NCBI RefSeq assembly: GCF_019511645.1 | Contig: NZ_JAEUAX010000001.1 | Span: 744,001 to 808,000, forward strand | Reading direction: 5' to 3' | Source of the DNA: Microbacterium ureisolvens | GTDB lineage: Bacteria; Actinomycetota; Actinomycetes; Actinomycetales; Microbacteriaceae | Length of the DNA stretch: 64,000 bases | Program-made: the position numbers and the translations under genes | Part shown: positions 16,910 to 25,032 of the stretch, piece after piece | Numbering within the stretch: position 1 is the first letter of the stretch | Layout: each line of letters opens with the position of its first letter | Notes under the pieces: model-generated | Told to the model about the DNA's origin: nothing | Databases searched by the model: none | The model's input: the letters and a program-made list of their open reading frames with translations, nothing else

Positions 16910-18004
16910 GTGTCCGCCTCCGTCTCGCCGATCGAAGCCATTTCCCAGCGAGTGGACATGTTCGTCTCGGCTCAACGTCAGAGTGTGGCCGACGCCGGCC
17001 CCGAGGCCGCCCGCTTCCTGGACGCGGGAGCGGATGCCGTCACCGGCGGAAAACGCCTTCGCGGACGCTTCTGCATCTCAGGGTGGAGGGCAGTGGAGGA
17101 AGCCTCGGGCCCCGCCGGCGCCGCACCCTCCCCCGTGATCGCGGCCGCCGCCGCCCTCGAGGTGTTCCACGCGGCAGCCCTCGTGCACGACGACCTCATC
17201 GACAACTCCGACACGCGCCGCGGCCGCCCGTCGGCGCACCGGGCCCTCGAGGCCGGTCATCGCGGCTCGGGCTGGCTCGGCGACGCCGACGCCTTCGGCC
17301 GCTCGAGCGCGATCCTGCTCGGCGACCTGCTGGTGGCGTGGAGCGACGACCTCCTCGAGGAGGGGCTCGCCGAGACCTCTCCCGAGCGCGCGGCAGCAGC
17401 GCGGAGCCAGTACGGGCTGATGCGCCGCGAGGTCACGCTCGGGCAGTTCCTCGATATCGCCGAGGAGTCCGCGTTCGCCGGCGAGCCCGACGACCGGCAC
17501 GCGGAGCGGGCTCTGCGCGTGGCCTCGTTCAAATCCGCGCGGTACAGCGTGCAGCAGCCGCTCGCGATCGGCGCGGCGCTGGCGGGAGCGGATGCTGCGC
17601 AGGCGGCGGCGCTGGCCGCGTTCGGCCACCCGCTCGGCATGGCGTTCCAGCTGCGCGACGACGTGCTCGGAGTGTTCGGCGATGAGGCCGCCACCGGCAA
17701 GCCGTCCGGCGACGACCTGCGCGAGGGCAAGCGCACGGTGCTGATCGCCTACGCCCGGGAGGCGCTCGCGCCCACCGCCCGCCGGATCATCGATGAACTC
17801 ATCGGCGACCCCGGCCTCGATGCATCCCAGATCGCGTCGCTCCAGCAGACGATCGTCGACACCGGTGCGCTCGACCGCGTCGAACGACTCATCGCCGACT
17901 ACGCGCGCGAAGCCGATCGCGCACTCTCGGGGGCACGCCTCGGCCATGCGGCCGTGGGCGAGCTGCGCGACCTCGCGCGCGCCGCGACCGTCCGCACGAC
18001 CTGA
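16910..18004 (+). CDS. Polyprenyl diphosphate synthase (IdsA/GrcC type)
   Basis: This all-trans prenyltransferase condenses isopentenyl diphosphate onto allylic diphosphates (C15-C20 or longer). The 364-residue protein has the first Asp-rich motif DDLID (D94, D95, D98), the basic pair after it (NSDTRRGRPSAHR), and the second Asp-rich motif in FQLRDDVLGVFGDEAATGKPSGDDL. Product length cannot be read safely. The order DUF3040, this gene, Rv2175c-like gene and kinase matches Rv2169c-idsA2(Rv2173)-Rv2175c-pknL in M. tuberculosis. Start GTG 16910, probably leaderless. Confidence 0.93.
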   Translation: MSASVSPIEAISQRVDMFVSAQRQSVADAGPEAARFLDAGADAVTGGKRLRGRFCISGWRAVEEASGPAGAAPSPVIAAAAALEVFHAAALVHDDLIDNSDTRRGRPSAHRALEAGHRGSGWLGDADAFGRSSAILLGDLLVAWSDDLLEEGLAETSPERAAAARSQYGLMRREVTLGQFLDIAEESAFAGEPDDRHAERALRVASFKSARYSVQQPLAIGAALAGADAAQAAALAAFGHPLGMAFQLRDDVLGVFGDEAATGKPSGDDLREGKRTVLIAYAREALAPTARRIIDELIGDPGLDASQIASLQQTIVDTGALDRVERLIADYAREADRALSGARLGHAAVGELRDLARAATVRTT

Positions 18005-18032
18005 GCGCCGATCTCGTCGCCTCGTCGAAGGG

Positions 18033-18383
18033 TCAGGCGAGGGTGCGGGCGACCCGGCGGACCTCGCTCTTGCGACCGGCGAGGAGCGCCTCGATCGGCG
18101 CGATCCCGATCGTGTCCTCGGGTGTCAGCAGCCAGTCGATCGCCTCGTCGTCCGAGAAGCCGGCGTCGTGCAGCACGAACACGGTGCCCCGCAGCGACGA
18201 CAGCGGATGCCCGTCGACGACGAAGACGGACGGCACCTTGAGCACGCCGTCGCGCTTGGACCCGACGAGGTAGTACTCGTCGAGCAGCCGCCGCACGCGG
18301 CCGAGCGGTTCGCCGAGCACCTCCACCAGGTCGGGCAGAGTGAGCCAGTCGGTCTCGAAGCGCGAAGCGGCGTCAGGGGTCAC
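18033..18383 (-). CDS. Rv2175c-family DNA-binding protein
   Basis: This is a small (116-residue) winged-helix-like DNA-binding protein of the Rv2175c family. The N-terminal part (WLTLPDLVEVLGEPLGRVRRLLDEYYLVG) is the HTH region; the C-terminal part (AIDWLLTPEDTIGIAPIEALLAGRKSEVRRVARTLA) is the conserved family tail. In M. tuberculosis Rv2175c is a substrate of the neighbouring kinase PknL, and here too a PASTA kinase gene lies nearby. I prefer the GTG at 18383 as start; a GTG at 18422 would add 13 residues without family support. Confidence 0.85.
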   Translation of the reverse strand: MTPDAASRFETDWLTLPDLVEVLGEPLGRVRRLLDEYYLVGSKRDGVLKVPSVFVVDGHPLSSLRGTVFVLHDAGFSDDEAIDWLLTPEDTIGIAPIEALLAGRKSEVRRVARTLA

Positions 18384-18456
18384 GAAAGCAACTATCTCAG
18401 ATCGGATCGGGCATCGGCCCACTGCACTTTGGCCTCATAGATCACACAAACCTCTC

Positions 18457-18485
18457 TTGATAACACCAGTTGACACCGATAAACA
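18457..18485 (+). promoter_or_regulatory. Promoter of the LysM protein gene
   Basis: TTGATA at 18457-18462 and TAAACA at 18480-18485, 17 nt apart, form a good vegetative promoter. The leader is about 35 nt and ends in a GAGGGGGG ribosome site before the GTG at 18527. It is too short to hold a c-di-AMP (ydaO) riboswitch, which often precedes cell-wall hydrolase genes in actinobacteria. Confidence 0.6.
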
Positions 18486-18526
18486 TCCGTGACACGGTTC
18501 TCGAAGTCGACTGAGGGGGGAAACTC

Positions 18527-19753
18527 GTGCGACAAGTCCGCAATACGAAGAGTGGTGTCGACCACGGCGCCCCGCCGTCGCGAGCGATCCTGGCCGGCGT
18601 CCCGGTGGCCGTCGCGGGGTCCATCGCGCTGTCGCTGTCGGCGGTGCCCGCGCACGCGGCGACGACGGATGCTGCACCCCTGAGCGTGCCGCGCACGCTC
18701 GGCGTAGCGGCCGCGGACGTCCCCCGCGTCACCGCGCTGCCCGCGGTCCGGGTGACGGCCCAGACCGCACCCCCGACGTACACAGTGCAGCGTGGCGACA
18801 CCGTCAGCCGCATCGCGGCGAGATTCGGCCTGCGCACCGCCGACGTGCTGGCCCTCAACGGTCTCGGCTGGTCGTCGACGATCTACCCCGGCCAGGTGCT
18901 CAAGCTCAGCGCGGCCGCCGCCGCGCCGGCGCCCGCCGCGCCTGCGCCGGCGCCCGCCGCCGGCTCGTACACCGTCCAGCGCGGCGACACGATCAGTGCG
19001 ATCGCCAAGCGCCATGGCACGACGACGAACGCGGTGCTCTCGGCGAACGGGCTGGGCTGGTCATCCATCATCTACCCCGGGCAGACCATCAAGATCCCCG
19101 GTGCGGCAACGCCCGCCGCATCCGTTCCCGCTCCGGCACCTGCGCCGGCGCCCGCTCCTGCACCCGCGCCCCACGCCTCGGCGGGCGGTTCGCACACGAT
19201 CGCGGCGGGAGACACCATCAGCTCGATCGCGAAGCGGTACGGCGTCACGACGAACGCGGTGCTCTCGGCGAACGGGCTGGGCTGGTCCTCCATCATCTAC
19301 CCCGGGCAGACCATCAAGATCCCGAGTTCGGCGACGTCGATCCCGGGGCTCACGGCGGAACAGGTCTCGAACGCTCAGCTGATCGTTCGCATCGGGCGAG
19401 AGCTCGGCGTCTCGGACCGCGCCATCGCCATCGCCCTCGGCACGGCGATGCAGGAATCGTCGCTGCGCAACGTGACGTGGGGCGACCGCGACTCGCTGGG
19501 CCTGTTCCAGCAGCGCCCGAGCTACGGCTGGGGCACCGCCGCGGAGGTGCAGGATGCCGCGCGCGCGACGCGGGCCTTCTTCGGCGGCGCCGGCGACCCC
19601 AACGGCTCTCGCACGCGCGGGCTGCTCGACATCCCCGGCTGGGAGAACCTGACGTTCACGCAGGCGGCCCAGGCGGTGCAGATCTCGGCCTACCCCGACG
19701 CGTACGCCAGGTGGGAGGCCTCGGCCTACTCCTGGCTCGCGGCGCTCGGCTGA
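18527..19753 (+). CDS. Secreted LysM protein with lytic-transglycosylase-like C-terminus
   Basis: This 408-residue exported wall protein has a long N-region and signal peptide ending near AVPAHA. Three LysM peptidoglycan-binding domains follow (about residues 85-125, 147-190 and 222-266), separated by Ala/Pro linkers. The C-terminal domain (NAQLIVRIGRELGVSDRAIAIALGTAMQESSL, then SLGLFQQRPSYGWG) resembles the lysozyme-like fold with a likely catalytic Glu in MQESSL. It probably binds and cuts peptidoglycan outside the cell. LysM2 and LysM3 share a 77-nt block with one mismatch. Confidence 0.85.
   Translation: MRQVRNTKSGVDHGAPPSRAILAGVPVAVAGSIALSLSAVPAHAATTDAAPLSVPRTLGVAAADVPRVTALPAVRVTAQTAPPTYTVQRGDTVSRIAARFGLRTADVLALNGLGWSSTIYPGQVLKLSAAAAAPAPAAPAPAPAAGSYTVQRGDTISAIAKRHGTTTNAVLSANGLGWSSIIYPGQTIKIPGAATPAASVPAPAPAPAPAPAPAPHASAGGSHTIAAGDTISSIAKRYGVTTNAVLSANGLGWSSIIYPGQTIKIPSSATSIPGLTAEQVSNAQLIVRIGRELGVSDRAIAIALGTAMQESSLRNVTWGDRDSLGLFQQRPSYGWGTAAEVQDAARATRAFFGGAGDPNGSRTRGLLDIPGWENLTFTQAAQAVQISAYPDAYARWEASAYSWLAALG
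19022..19323 (+). repeat. Near-identical LysM-coding direct repeat
   Basis: The 77-nt blocks 19022-19098 and 19247-19323 differ at one base and lie 225 bp (75 codons) apart. They encode the second halves of LysM domains 2 and 3. Such identity points to recent duplication or gene conversion and could allow domain loss or gain by recombination. Confidence 0.85.
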
Positions 19754-19810
19754 CGTCACATTGCGATCTCGGCGGGTGAGCCGTTCCGCCGGCTCGCAGG
19801 CACCGATCCG

Positions 19811-19816
19811 TAGACT
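19811..19816 (+). promoter_or_regulatory. -10 box for leaderless kinase mRNA
   Basis: TAGACT at 19811-19816 lies six nt before the GTG start at 19823. This is the spacing expected when transcription starts at the start codon. Confidence 0.6.
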
Positions 19817-19822
19817 CTGAGG

Positions 19823-21778
19823 GTGAGCACGAGTCAGCAGACGGACCCGCTGATCGGCCGTCTCGTCGACGGCCGGTACCGGGTGCGTGCTCGCATCGCC
19901 CGCGGCGGCATGGCCACCGTGTACGTGGCGACCGATCTGCGCCTCGAGCGACGGGTCGCGCTGAAGGTCATGCACTCGCATCTCAGCGATGACACGGTCT
20001 TCCAGAGCCGGTTCATACAGGAGGCCCGCGCGGCCGCCCGCCTCGCCGATCCGCACGTGGTCAACGTGTTCGATCAGGGCCAGGACGGCGACATGGCGTA
20101 CCTCGTCATGGAGTACCTCCCCGGCATCACGCTGCGCGAGCTGCTGCGAGAGCAGCGCCGCCTGACGGTGCCGCAGGCGATCTCGATCCTCGACGCCGTG
20201 CTGTCGGGGCTGGCCGCCGCGCACAAGGCCGGCATCGTGCACCGTGACGTCAAGCCCGAGAACGTGCTGCTCGCCGAGGACGGCCGCATCAAGATCGGCG
20301 ACTTCGGTCTGGCCCGGGCGACCACTGCGAACACCGCGTCGGGCGCGCAGCTGCTCGGAACCATCGCGTACCTCGCCCCCGAGCTCGTCACGCGCGGCAC
20401 CGCCGACGCCCGCAGCGACATATACGCCATCGGCATCATGCTGTACGAGATGCTCACCGGCGAGCAGCCCTACAAGGGCGAGCAGCCCATGCAGATCGCG
20501 TTCCAGCACGCCACGGAGTCGGTGCCCCGGCCGAGTGTGAAGAACCCCGGCGTTCCCGAGCCCCTCGACGAGCTCGTGCTGTGGGCGACCGAGAAGTCGC
20601 CCGATGAGCGGCCCGTCGACGCGCGCGAGATGCTGCAGCGCCTGCGTGACATCGAGCGCGAGCTCGGCATCTCCCCCGTCGTGGCCCGCACCGGCCCCAT
20701 CGGCATCGTGCGCGACGACGTCGCCGCGACCGGCGAACTCACCGCGGTGCTGCCCAGCACGACGACCGGACCCGTCGCCACGATGGCCGAGGTCGACAAC
20801 GCCGGGCGCCTGCGCCGCGCGACGCAGCGCCGACGCTCCCGCGGCGCCTGGCTCGTCGTGCTCGTGCTCGTGCTCGCGGCGCTCGCGGGCGGCCTCGGCT
20901 GGTGGTTCGGCTCCGGTCCCGGGTCGATGGTCGCGGTCGCCGACGTCACCGGCATGACGTTCGATGAGGCGTCCGCACGCCTTCAGCAGGACTCGCTCGT
21001 CGCCGTGCAGCAGGGCGAGTACAGCCTCGATGTCGCGGCGGGTCAGGTGATCCGCACCGATCCCGGCGGCGGCACCCCGGTCGACAAGGGCGCTGACGTG
21101 AACGTCTACGTATCGCTCGGTCCGCAGGAGGCGACGTTCGCGTCGTTCTCGGGCATGCCTGAGAACGACGCGCGCGCAGCGCTCCAGGCCCAGTCGGTGT
21201 CCGTCCCCGACGAGAGCGCCAAGTTCTTCACGGACGCCGCCCCCGACGTCGTCGTCGGAGTGATCATCCGCCCCGCGGGCGCGCCGGAGGACGGCTCGCA
21301 GGACGTCGCCTGCACGGACGGCTGCACCGTCCACCAGGGCGACACGGCGCGCCTGCAGGTGTCGCTGGGCCCGCTCCCGAACGTCGCGGGCGAGAGCGAG
21401 GGCAAGGCGCGCAGCACGCTCGAGGGTCTCGGGCTCATCGTCGCCGACCCCAGCCAGACGGAGTCCAGCGACTCGGTGAGGGCCGACCGTGTGATCCGTG
21501 TCATCGGCAAGGACGACGGCACCTGGCTGGCGCCCGGCGACACGGTCACCCTCGTCGTGTCCACGGGTCCCGCGCTGTTCGAGGTCCCCGACTTCGAGGG
21601 CATGACGCTCGCCGAGGCGCGCCAGGCCGCCGCCGACGCCGGCTTCTCCATCGACTACGACGAACGCTGGGACGCGTTTCCCGACCCGTTCACGCAGGTC
21701 GAATCGCAGAAGCCCGACGCCGGCGACATGCAGCCCAAGGGCACCGTCATCTCGCTGCGCATCGCCGCTGCCCTCTGA
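19823..21778 (+). CDS. pknL: PASTA-domain Ser/Thr protein kinase (PknL-like)
   Basis: This is a membrane kinase that senses peptidoglycan or lipid II through external PASTA domains. The 651 residues are a kinase domain (about 17-275) with the glycine-rich loop ARGGMATVY, the ATP lysine in VALKVMH, the catalytic loop HRDVKPEN and DFGLA; a juxtamembrane segment with many Thr; one membrane helix (about 341-362); and four PASTA repeats to the end. PASTA2 has an insert VACTDGCTV with two cysteines, probably an external disulfide loop. The symbol rests on synteny with Rv2175c and aroG; PknB is the alternative name. It is likely to phosphorylate the Rv2175c-like neighbour and GarA (36567-37070). Confidence 0.92.
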   Translation: MSTSQQTDPLIGRLVDGRYRVRARIARGGMATVYVATDLRLERRVALKVMHSHLSDDTVFQSRFIQEARAAARLADPHVVNVFDQGQDGDMAYLVMEYLPGITLRELLREQRRLTVPQAISILDAVLSGLAAAHKAGIVHRDVKPENVLLAEDGRIKIGDFGLARATTANTASGAQLLGTIAYLAPELVTRGTADARSDIYAIGIMLYEMLTGEQPYKGEQPMQIAFQHATESVPRPSVKNPGVPEPLDELVLWATEKSPDERPVDAREMLQRLRDIERELGISPVVARTGPIGIVRDDVAATGELTAVLPSTTTGPVATMAEVDNAGRLRRATQRRRSRGAWLVVLVLVLAALAGGLGWWFGSGPGSMVAVADVTGMTFDEASARLQQDSLVAVQQGEYSLDVAAGQVIRTDPGGGTPVDKGADVNVYVSLGPQEATFASFSGMPENDARAALQAQSVSVPDESAKFFTDAAPDVVVGVIIRPAGAPEDGSQDVACTDGCTVHQGDTARLQVSLGPLPNVAGESEGKARSTLEGLGLIVADPSQTESSDSVRADRVIRVIGKDDGTWLAPGDTVTLVVSTGPALFEVPDFEGMTLAEARQAAADAGFSIDYDERWDAFPDPFTQVESQKPDAGDMQPKGTVISLRIAAAL

Positions 21779-21787
21779 CGCAGAACG

Positions 21788-21832
21788 CAGAAGATCCCGG
21801 ATGCCTCGGGTCGAGGCATCCGGGATCTTCTG
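21788..21832. terminator. Bidirectional terminator between kinase and aroG
   Basis: A 20-bp perfect stem (21788-21807 with 21813-21832) with loop GGGTC lies between the convergent kinase and aroG genes. Its inner part is CGGATGCCTCG and complement, shared with the hairpins at 43851 and 46618. Confidence 0.85.
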
Positions 21833-21850
21833 GGTGTCAGGCCCGGAGCG

Positions 21851-23188
21851 TCAGCGCTTCTCGAGCTCCTCGGCGACGAGGAAGGCGAGCTCGAGGGACT
21901 GCATGTGGTTCAGGCGCGGGTCGCACAGCGACTCGTAGCGGGTCGCGAGGGTGGCCTCGTCGATCTGCTCGGAACCGCCGAGGCACTCGGTGACATCGTC
22001 GCCGGTGAGCTCGACGTGGATACCGCCGGGGAACGTGCCGACCGAGCGGTGCGCCTCGAAGAAGCCGCGCACCTCGTCGACGACGTCGTCGAAGCGACGC
22101 GTCTTGTAGCCGGTGGGCGTCGTGATGCCGTTGCCGTGCATCGGGTCGGTGACCCACAGCGGCGTTGCGCCGGAGTCCTTCACGGCCTCGAGCAGAGGCG
22201 GCAGCGCGTCGCGGATCTTGCCGGCGCCCATGCGCGTGATGAACGTCAGGCGACCGGGCTCGCGGTGGGGGTCGAGCTTGTCGATGAGCGCGAGCGCCGT
22301 CTCGGGCGACGTGGTCGGACCGAGCTTGACGCCGATCGGGTTGCGGATCTTCGAGAAGTAGTCGACGTGAGCGCCGTCGAGCTCGCGCGTGCGCTCGCCG
22401 ATCCACAGGAAGTGCGCCGACGTGTTGTACGGCGTGTTCGTGCGCGAGTCGATGCGAGTGAGCGGCCGCTCGTAGTCCATGAGCAGGCCCTCGTGGCCGG
22501 TGTAGAACTCGACGCGCTTCAGCTCGTCGAAGTCGGCGCCGGCGGCCTCCATGAACTTGATGGCCCGGTCGATCTCGGTGGCGAGGCGCTCGTACTGCTG
22601 GTTCGCGGGGTTCTGCGCGAAGCCCTTGTTCCACGAGTGCACCTCGCGGAGGTCGGCGAAGCCGCCCGTGGTGAACGCGCGGATCAGATTGATGGTCGAC
22701 GCGGCCGTGTGGTAGCCCTTGAGGAGCCGGTTGGGGTCGGCCTGGCGCGAGTTCTCGGTGAAGTCGTAGCCGTTGACGATGTCGCCGCGGTAGGCCGGCA
22801 GCGTCACGTCGCCGCGCGTCTCGGTGTCGCTCGAGCGGGGCTTGGCGAACTGACCCGCCATGCGGCCCATCTTGACGACGGGCATCGACGCCCCGTAGGT
22901 GAGGACCACCGCCATCTGCAGCACCGTCTTGATGCGGTTGCGGATCTGCTCGGCGGTGGCGCCGGCGAAGGTCTCGGCGCAGTCGCCGCCCTGGAGGAGG
23001 AACGCCTTGCCGGAGGCGGCGCGGGCGAGGCGGTCGCGGAGGTTGTCGACCTCACCCGCGAAGACCAGCGGCGGCAGGGTGGCCAGTTCGGCGGATGCTG
23101 CGGCGACGGCCTCGGCGTCATACCACTGCGGCTGCTGCTTGATGGGCAGGGTCCGCCAATGGTCGAGTGCGTCGAGGTGCTGGAGCAT
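21851..23188 (-). CDS. aroG: Class II DAHP synthase
   Basis: The enzyme condenses phosphoenolpyruvate and erythrose 4-phosphate to DAHP, the first shikimate-pathway step. The 445-residue length and sequence (VFAGEVDNLRDRLARAASGKAFLLQGGDCAETF; MGRMAGQFAKPRSS; NPIGVKLGPTTSPE; WVTDPMHGN) mark the type II (plant/mycobacterial AroG) family, which is unrelated in sequence to E. coli AroF/G/H. It is last in a leftward run with the acyltransferase and ROK kinase genes and ends at the shared terminator. Confidence 0.97.
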   Translation of the reverse strand: MLQHLDALDHWRTLPIKQQPQWYDAEAVAAASAELATLPPLVFAGEVDNLRDRLARAASGKAFLLQGGDCAETFAGATAEQIRNRIKTVLQMAVVLTYGASMPVVKMGRMAGQFAKPRSSDTETRGDVTLPAYRGDIVNGYDFTENSRQADPNRLLKGYHTAASTINLIRAFTTGGFADLREVHSWNKGFAQNPANQQYERLATEIDRAIKFMEAAGADFDELKRVEFYTGHEGLLMDYERPLTRIDSRTNTPYNTSAHFLWIGERTRELDGAHVDYFSKIRNPIGVKLGPTTSPETALALIDKLDPHREPGRLTFITRMGAGKIRDALPPLLEAVKDSGATPLWVTDPMHGNGITTPTGYKTRRFDDVVDEVRGFFEAHRSVGTFPGGIHVELTGDDVTECLGGSEQIDEATLATRYESLCDPRLNHMQSLELAFLVAEELEKR

Positions 23189-23250
23189 CCCACGATTCTA
23201 GCCGTGGCGCGAGCGCCGCCGGCGCCGCGTGACGACCGGTCACCGGGCGT

Positions 23251-23940
23251 TCAGCGGGACTTCGGCTTGAGCCGGTCCTTGACGGTCGATGCGTAGACGT
23301 CCTCGTACTCCTGCTCACCCAGCCGCTGCAGCGCGACCATGATCTCGTCGGTGATCGAGCGGAGGATGTAGCGGTCCCCCTCCATGCCCGCGAAGCGCGA
23401 GAAGTCGATCGGCTCGCCCACCACGATGCCGACCCGCACGATCCGCGGGATCCTGGTGCCGATCGGCATCATCGTGTCGGTGTCGACCATCACGACCGGT
23501 ACGACCGGCACATGCGCCTCGAGCGCCATGCGGGCGATTCCGGTGCGGCCGCGGTAGAGCTTGCCGTCGGGGCTGCGCGTGCCCTCGGGGTAGATGCCGA
23601 GCAGGTCCCCGCTGCCGAGCACTTGAAGACCGGTGTTCAGGGATGCCTCGGACGCCTTGCCGCCCGAGCGGTCGATCGGCAGCTGCCCCGTGCCCTTGAA
23701 GAACATGCGGGTCGCCCACCCTTTGAGACCTTTGCCGGTGAAGTAGTCGCTCTTCGCGAGGAAGACGACCGGCCGGTCGAGCATGAGCGGCAGGAAGATC
23801 GAGTCCACGAACGACAGGTGGTTGCTCGCGAGGATCGCTGCGCCCTCCGCGGGGACGTTGCGACGGCCGACGATCCACGGGCGCCAGATCGCCTTGACGA
23901 TCGGTCCGATCACCACGTACTTCATCAGCCAGTAGAACAT
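23251..23940 (-). CDS. 1-acylglycerol-3-phosphate acyltransferase (PlsC family)
   Basis: This 229-residue acyltransferase of phospholipid synthesis transfers an acyl chain to lysophosphatidate or a similar acceptor at the membrane. The NHxxxxD catalytic motif is NHLSFVD (H41, D46). The acceptor motif is YPEGTRS, and the fourth motif is VPVVPVVMVDT. The N-terminal hydrophobic stretch (YWLMKYVVIGPIVKAIWRPW) may dip into the membrane. The start at 23940 lies 4 nt after the ROK stop, so the two genes are coupled. The M. tuberculosis counterpart by order is Rv2182c. Confidence 0.93.
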   Translation of the reverse strand: MFYWLMKYVVIGPIVKAIWRPWIVGRRNVPAEGAAILASNHLSFVDSIFLPLMLDRPVVFLAKSDYFTGKGLKGWATRMFFKGTGQLPIDRSGGKASEASLNTGLQVLGSGDLLGIYPEGTRSPDGKLYRGRTGIARMALEAHVPVVPVVMVDTDTMMPIGTRIPRIVRVGIVVGEPIDFSRFAGMEGDRYILRSITDEIMVALQRLGEQEYEDVYASTVKDRLKPKSR

Positions 23941-23944
23941 CGCG

Positions 23945-24880
23945 TTACGCCTGAGTCCCCGCGAGGTCGGCAGCTCCGATGAGGCCCGCGTCGTTGACGA
24001 GCTTCGCGATCTTGAAGCTCGCGATCGGCCGGTCGCCGTAGCCGGGAAGCGACTTCTCGTAGGCGACGCGCATCGGCTCGAGAAGGGCGTCGCCGAGCTG
24101 GGCGACGCCGCCGCCGATGACGAAGAGCTCCGGATCGAGCACGGCCTGGAAGCCGCCGCACGCCTCGCCGAGCGCGGTCGCGACGCGGCGCAGCGCCTCG
24201 GCGGCGCCGGCGTCGCCGGCGAGCACCAGGCGCGACACAGCGGGTCCGCTGATCTTGCCGTGCTCGGCGCGGTGCGCCGCGAGCGCGGCGCCGATGCCGC
24301 CACCGTCGGCGATGTCGTTGGCCTCGCGCTGCAGAGCGCGGCCCGACGCATACTGCTCGAGGCATCCGTGCTGGCCGCAGCCGCACAGGATCCCGTCGCG
24401 GATGAAGCGGATGTGGCCGAGCTCGGCGGCGATGCCGTGACCGCCGCGGAAGAGCTGGCCGTCGAGGACGATCGCGCCGCCCACGCCGGTGCCCATCGTG
24501 AGCATGACCATGTGCTCGACGCCGCGGCCGGCGCCGAAGCGGAACTCGGCCCACCCCGCGGCGTTCGCGTCGTTCTCGATGGTGACCGGCAGACCGATGC
24601 CGTCCTCGAGCGTCGCCTTCAGCGGCTCGTTGTGCCACGCGATGTTGGGGGCGTGGATGACGGTAGCGCGGTCGCGGTCGATGAAGCCGGCAGCCGCCAC
24701 GCCCACGGCGGCGACGTCGTGCGCGCCGCGGAAGTAGCGGGCCATGTCGACCACGGCCTGGGCCAGCGCGGCGGTGTCGGTGGGGGTGTCGACGCGGAGC
24801 TGTTCGACGATGCTGCCTTGGGAGTCGACGACTCCGCCCGCGATCTTGGTTCCGCCGATGTCGATGCCGACCTTGAGCAC
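23945..24880 (-). CDS. ROK-family sugar kinase (probable glucokinase)
   Basis: This 311-residue ROK kinase phosphorylates glucose or a related sugar with ATP or polyphosphate. Marks are the phosphate loop VGIDIGGTKIAGGVV, the catalytic region ENDANAAGWAEFRFGAG, GTGVGGAIVLDG, and the zinc motif CGCGQHGCLEQYASG (about residues 164-178). The GTG at 24880 has GGGAGAAC directly upstream; a longer reading to 24946 lacks family sequence. It faces the acyl-CoA ligase gene across 152 nt. Confidence 0.93.
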   Translation of the reverse strand: MLKVGIDIGGTKIAGGVVDSQGSIVEQLRVDTPTDTAALAQAVVDMARYFRGAHDVAAVGVAAAGFIDRDRATVIHAPNIAWHNEPLKATLEDGIGLPVTIENDANAAGWAEFRFGAGRGVEHMVMLTMGTGVGGAIVLDGQLFRGGHGIAAELGHIRFIRDGILCGCGQHGCLEQYASGRALQREANDIADGGGIGAALAAHRAEHGKISGPAVSRLVLAGDAGAAEALRRVATALGEACGGFQAVLDPELFVIGGGVAQLGDALLEPMRVAYEKSLPGYGDRPIASFKIAKLVNDAGLIGAADLAGTQA

Positions 24881-25032
24881 GTTCTCCCTCTCCGTCCGCC
24901 GCACGCGCGACAGCGCCTTGAAGTCTATCCAGGCGGTGCTGTCCACATCCCCCGCTGAGTCCGATGTGACACCTGATTAGACTCGGATGAGATCCACCCG
25001 AGATTCAGTCGTCCGGTACCGAAGGAGCTGCC

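Noticed and set aside
18486..18526. c-di-AMP (ydaO) riboswitch before the LysM gene
   Set aside because: The promoter lies at 18457-18485, leaving a leader of only about 35 nt, far too short.
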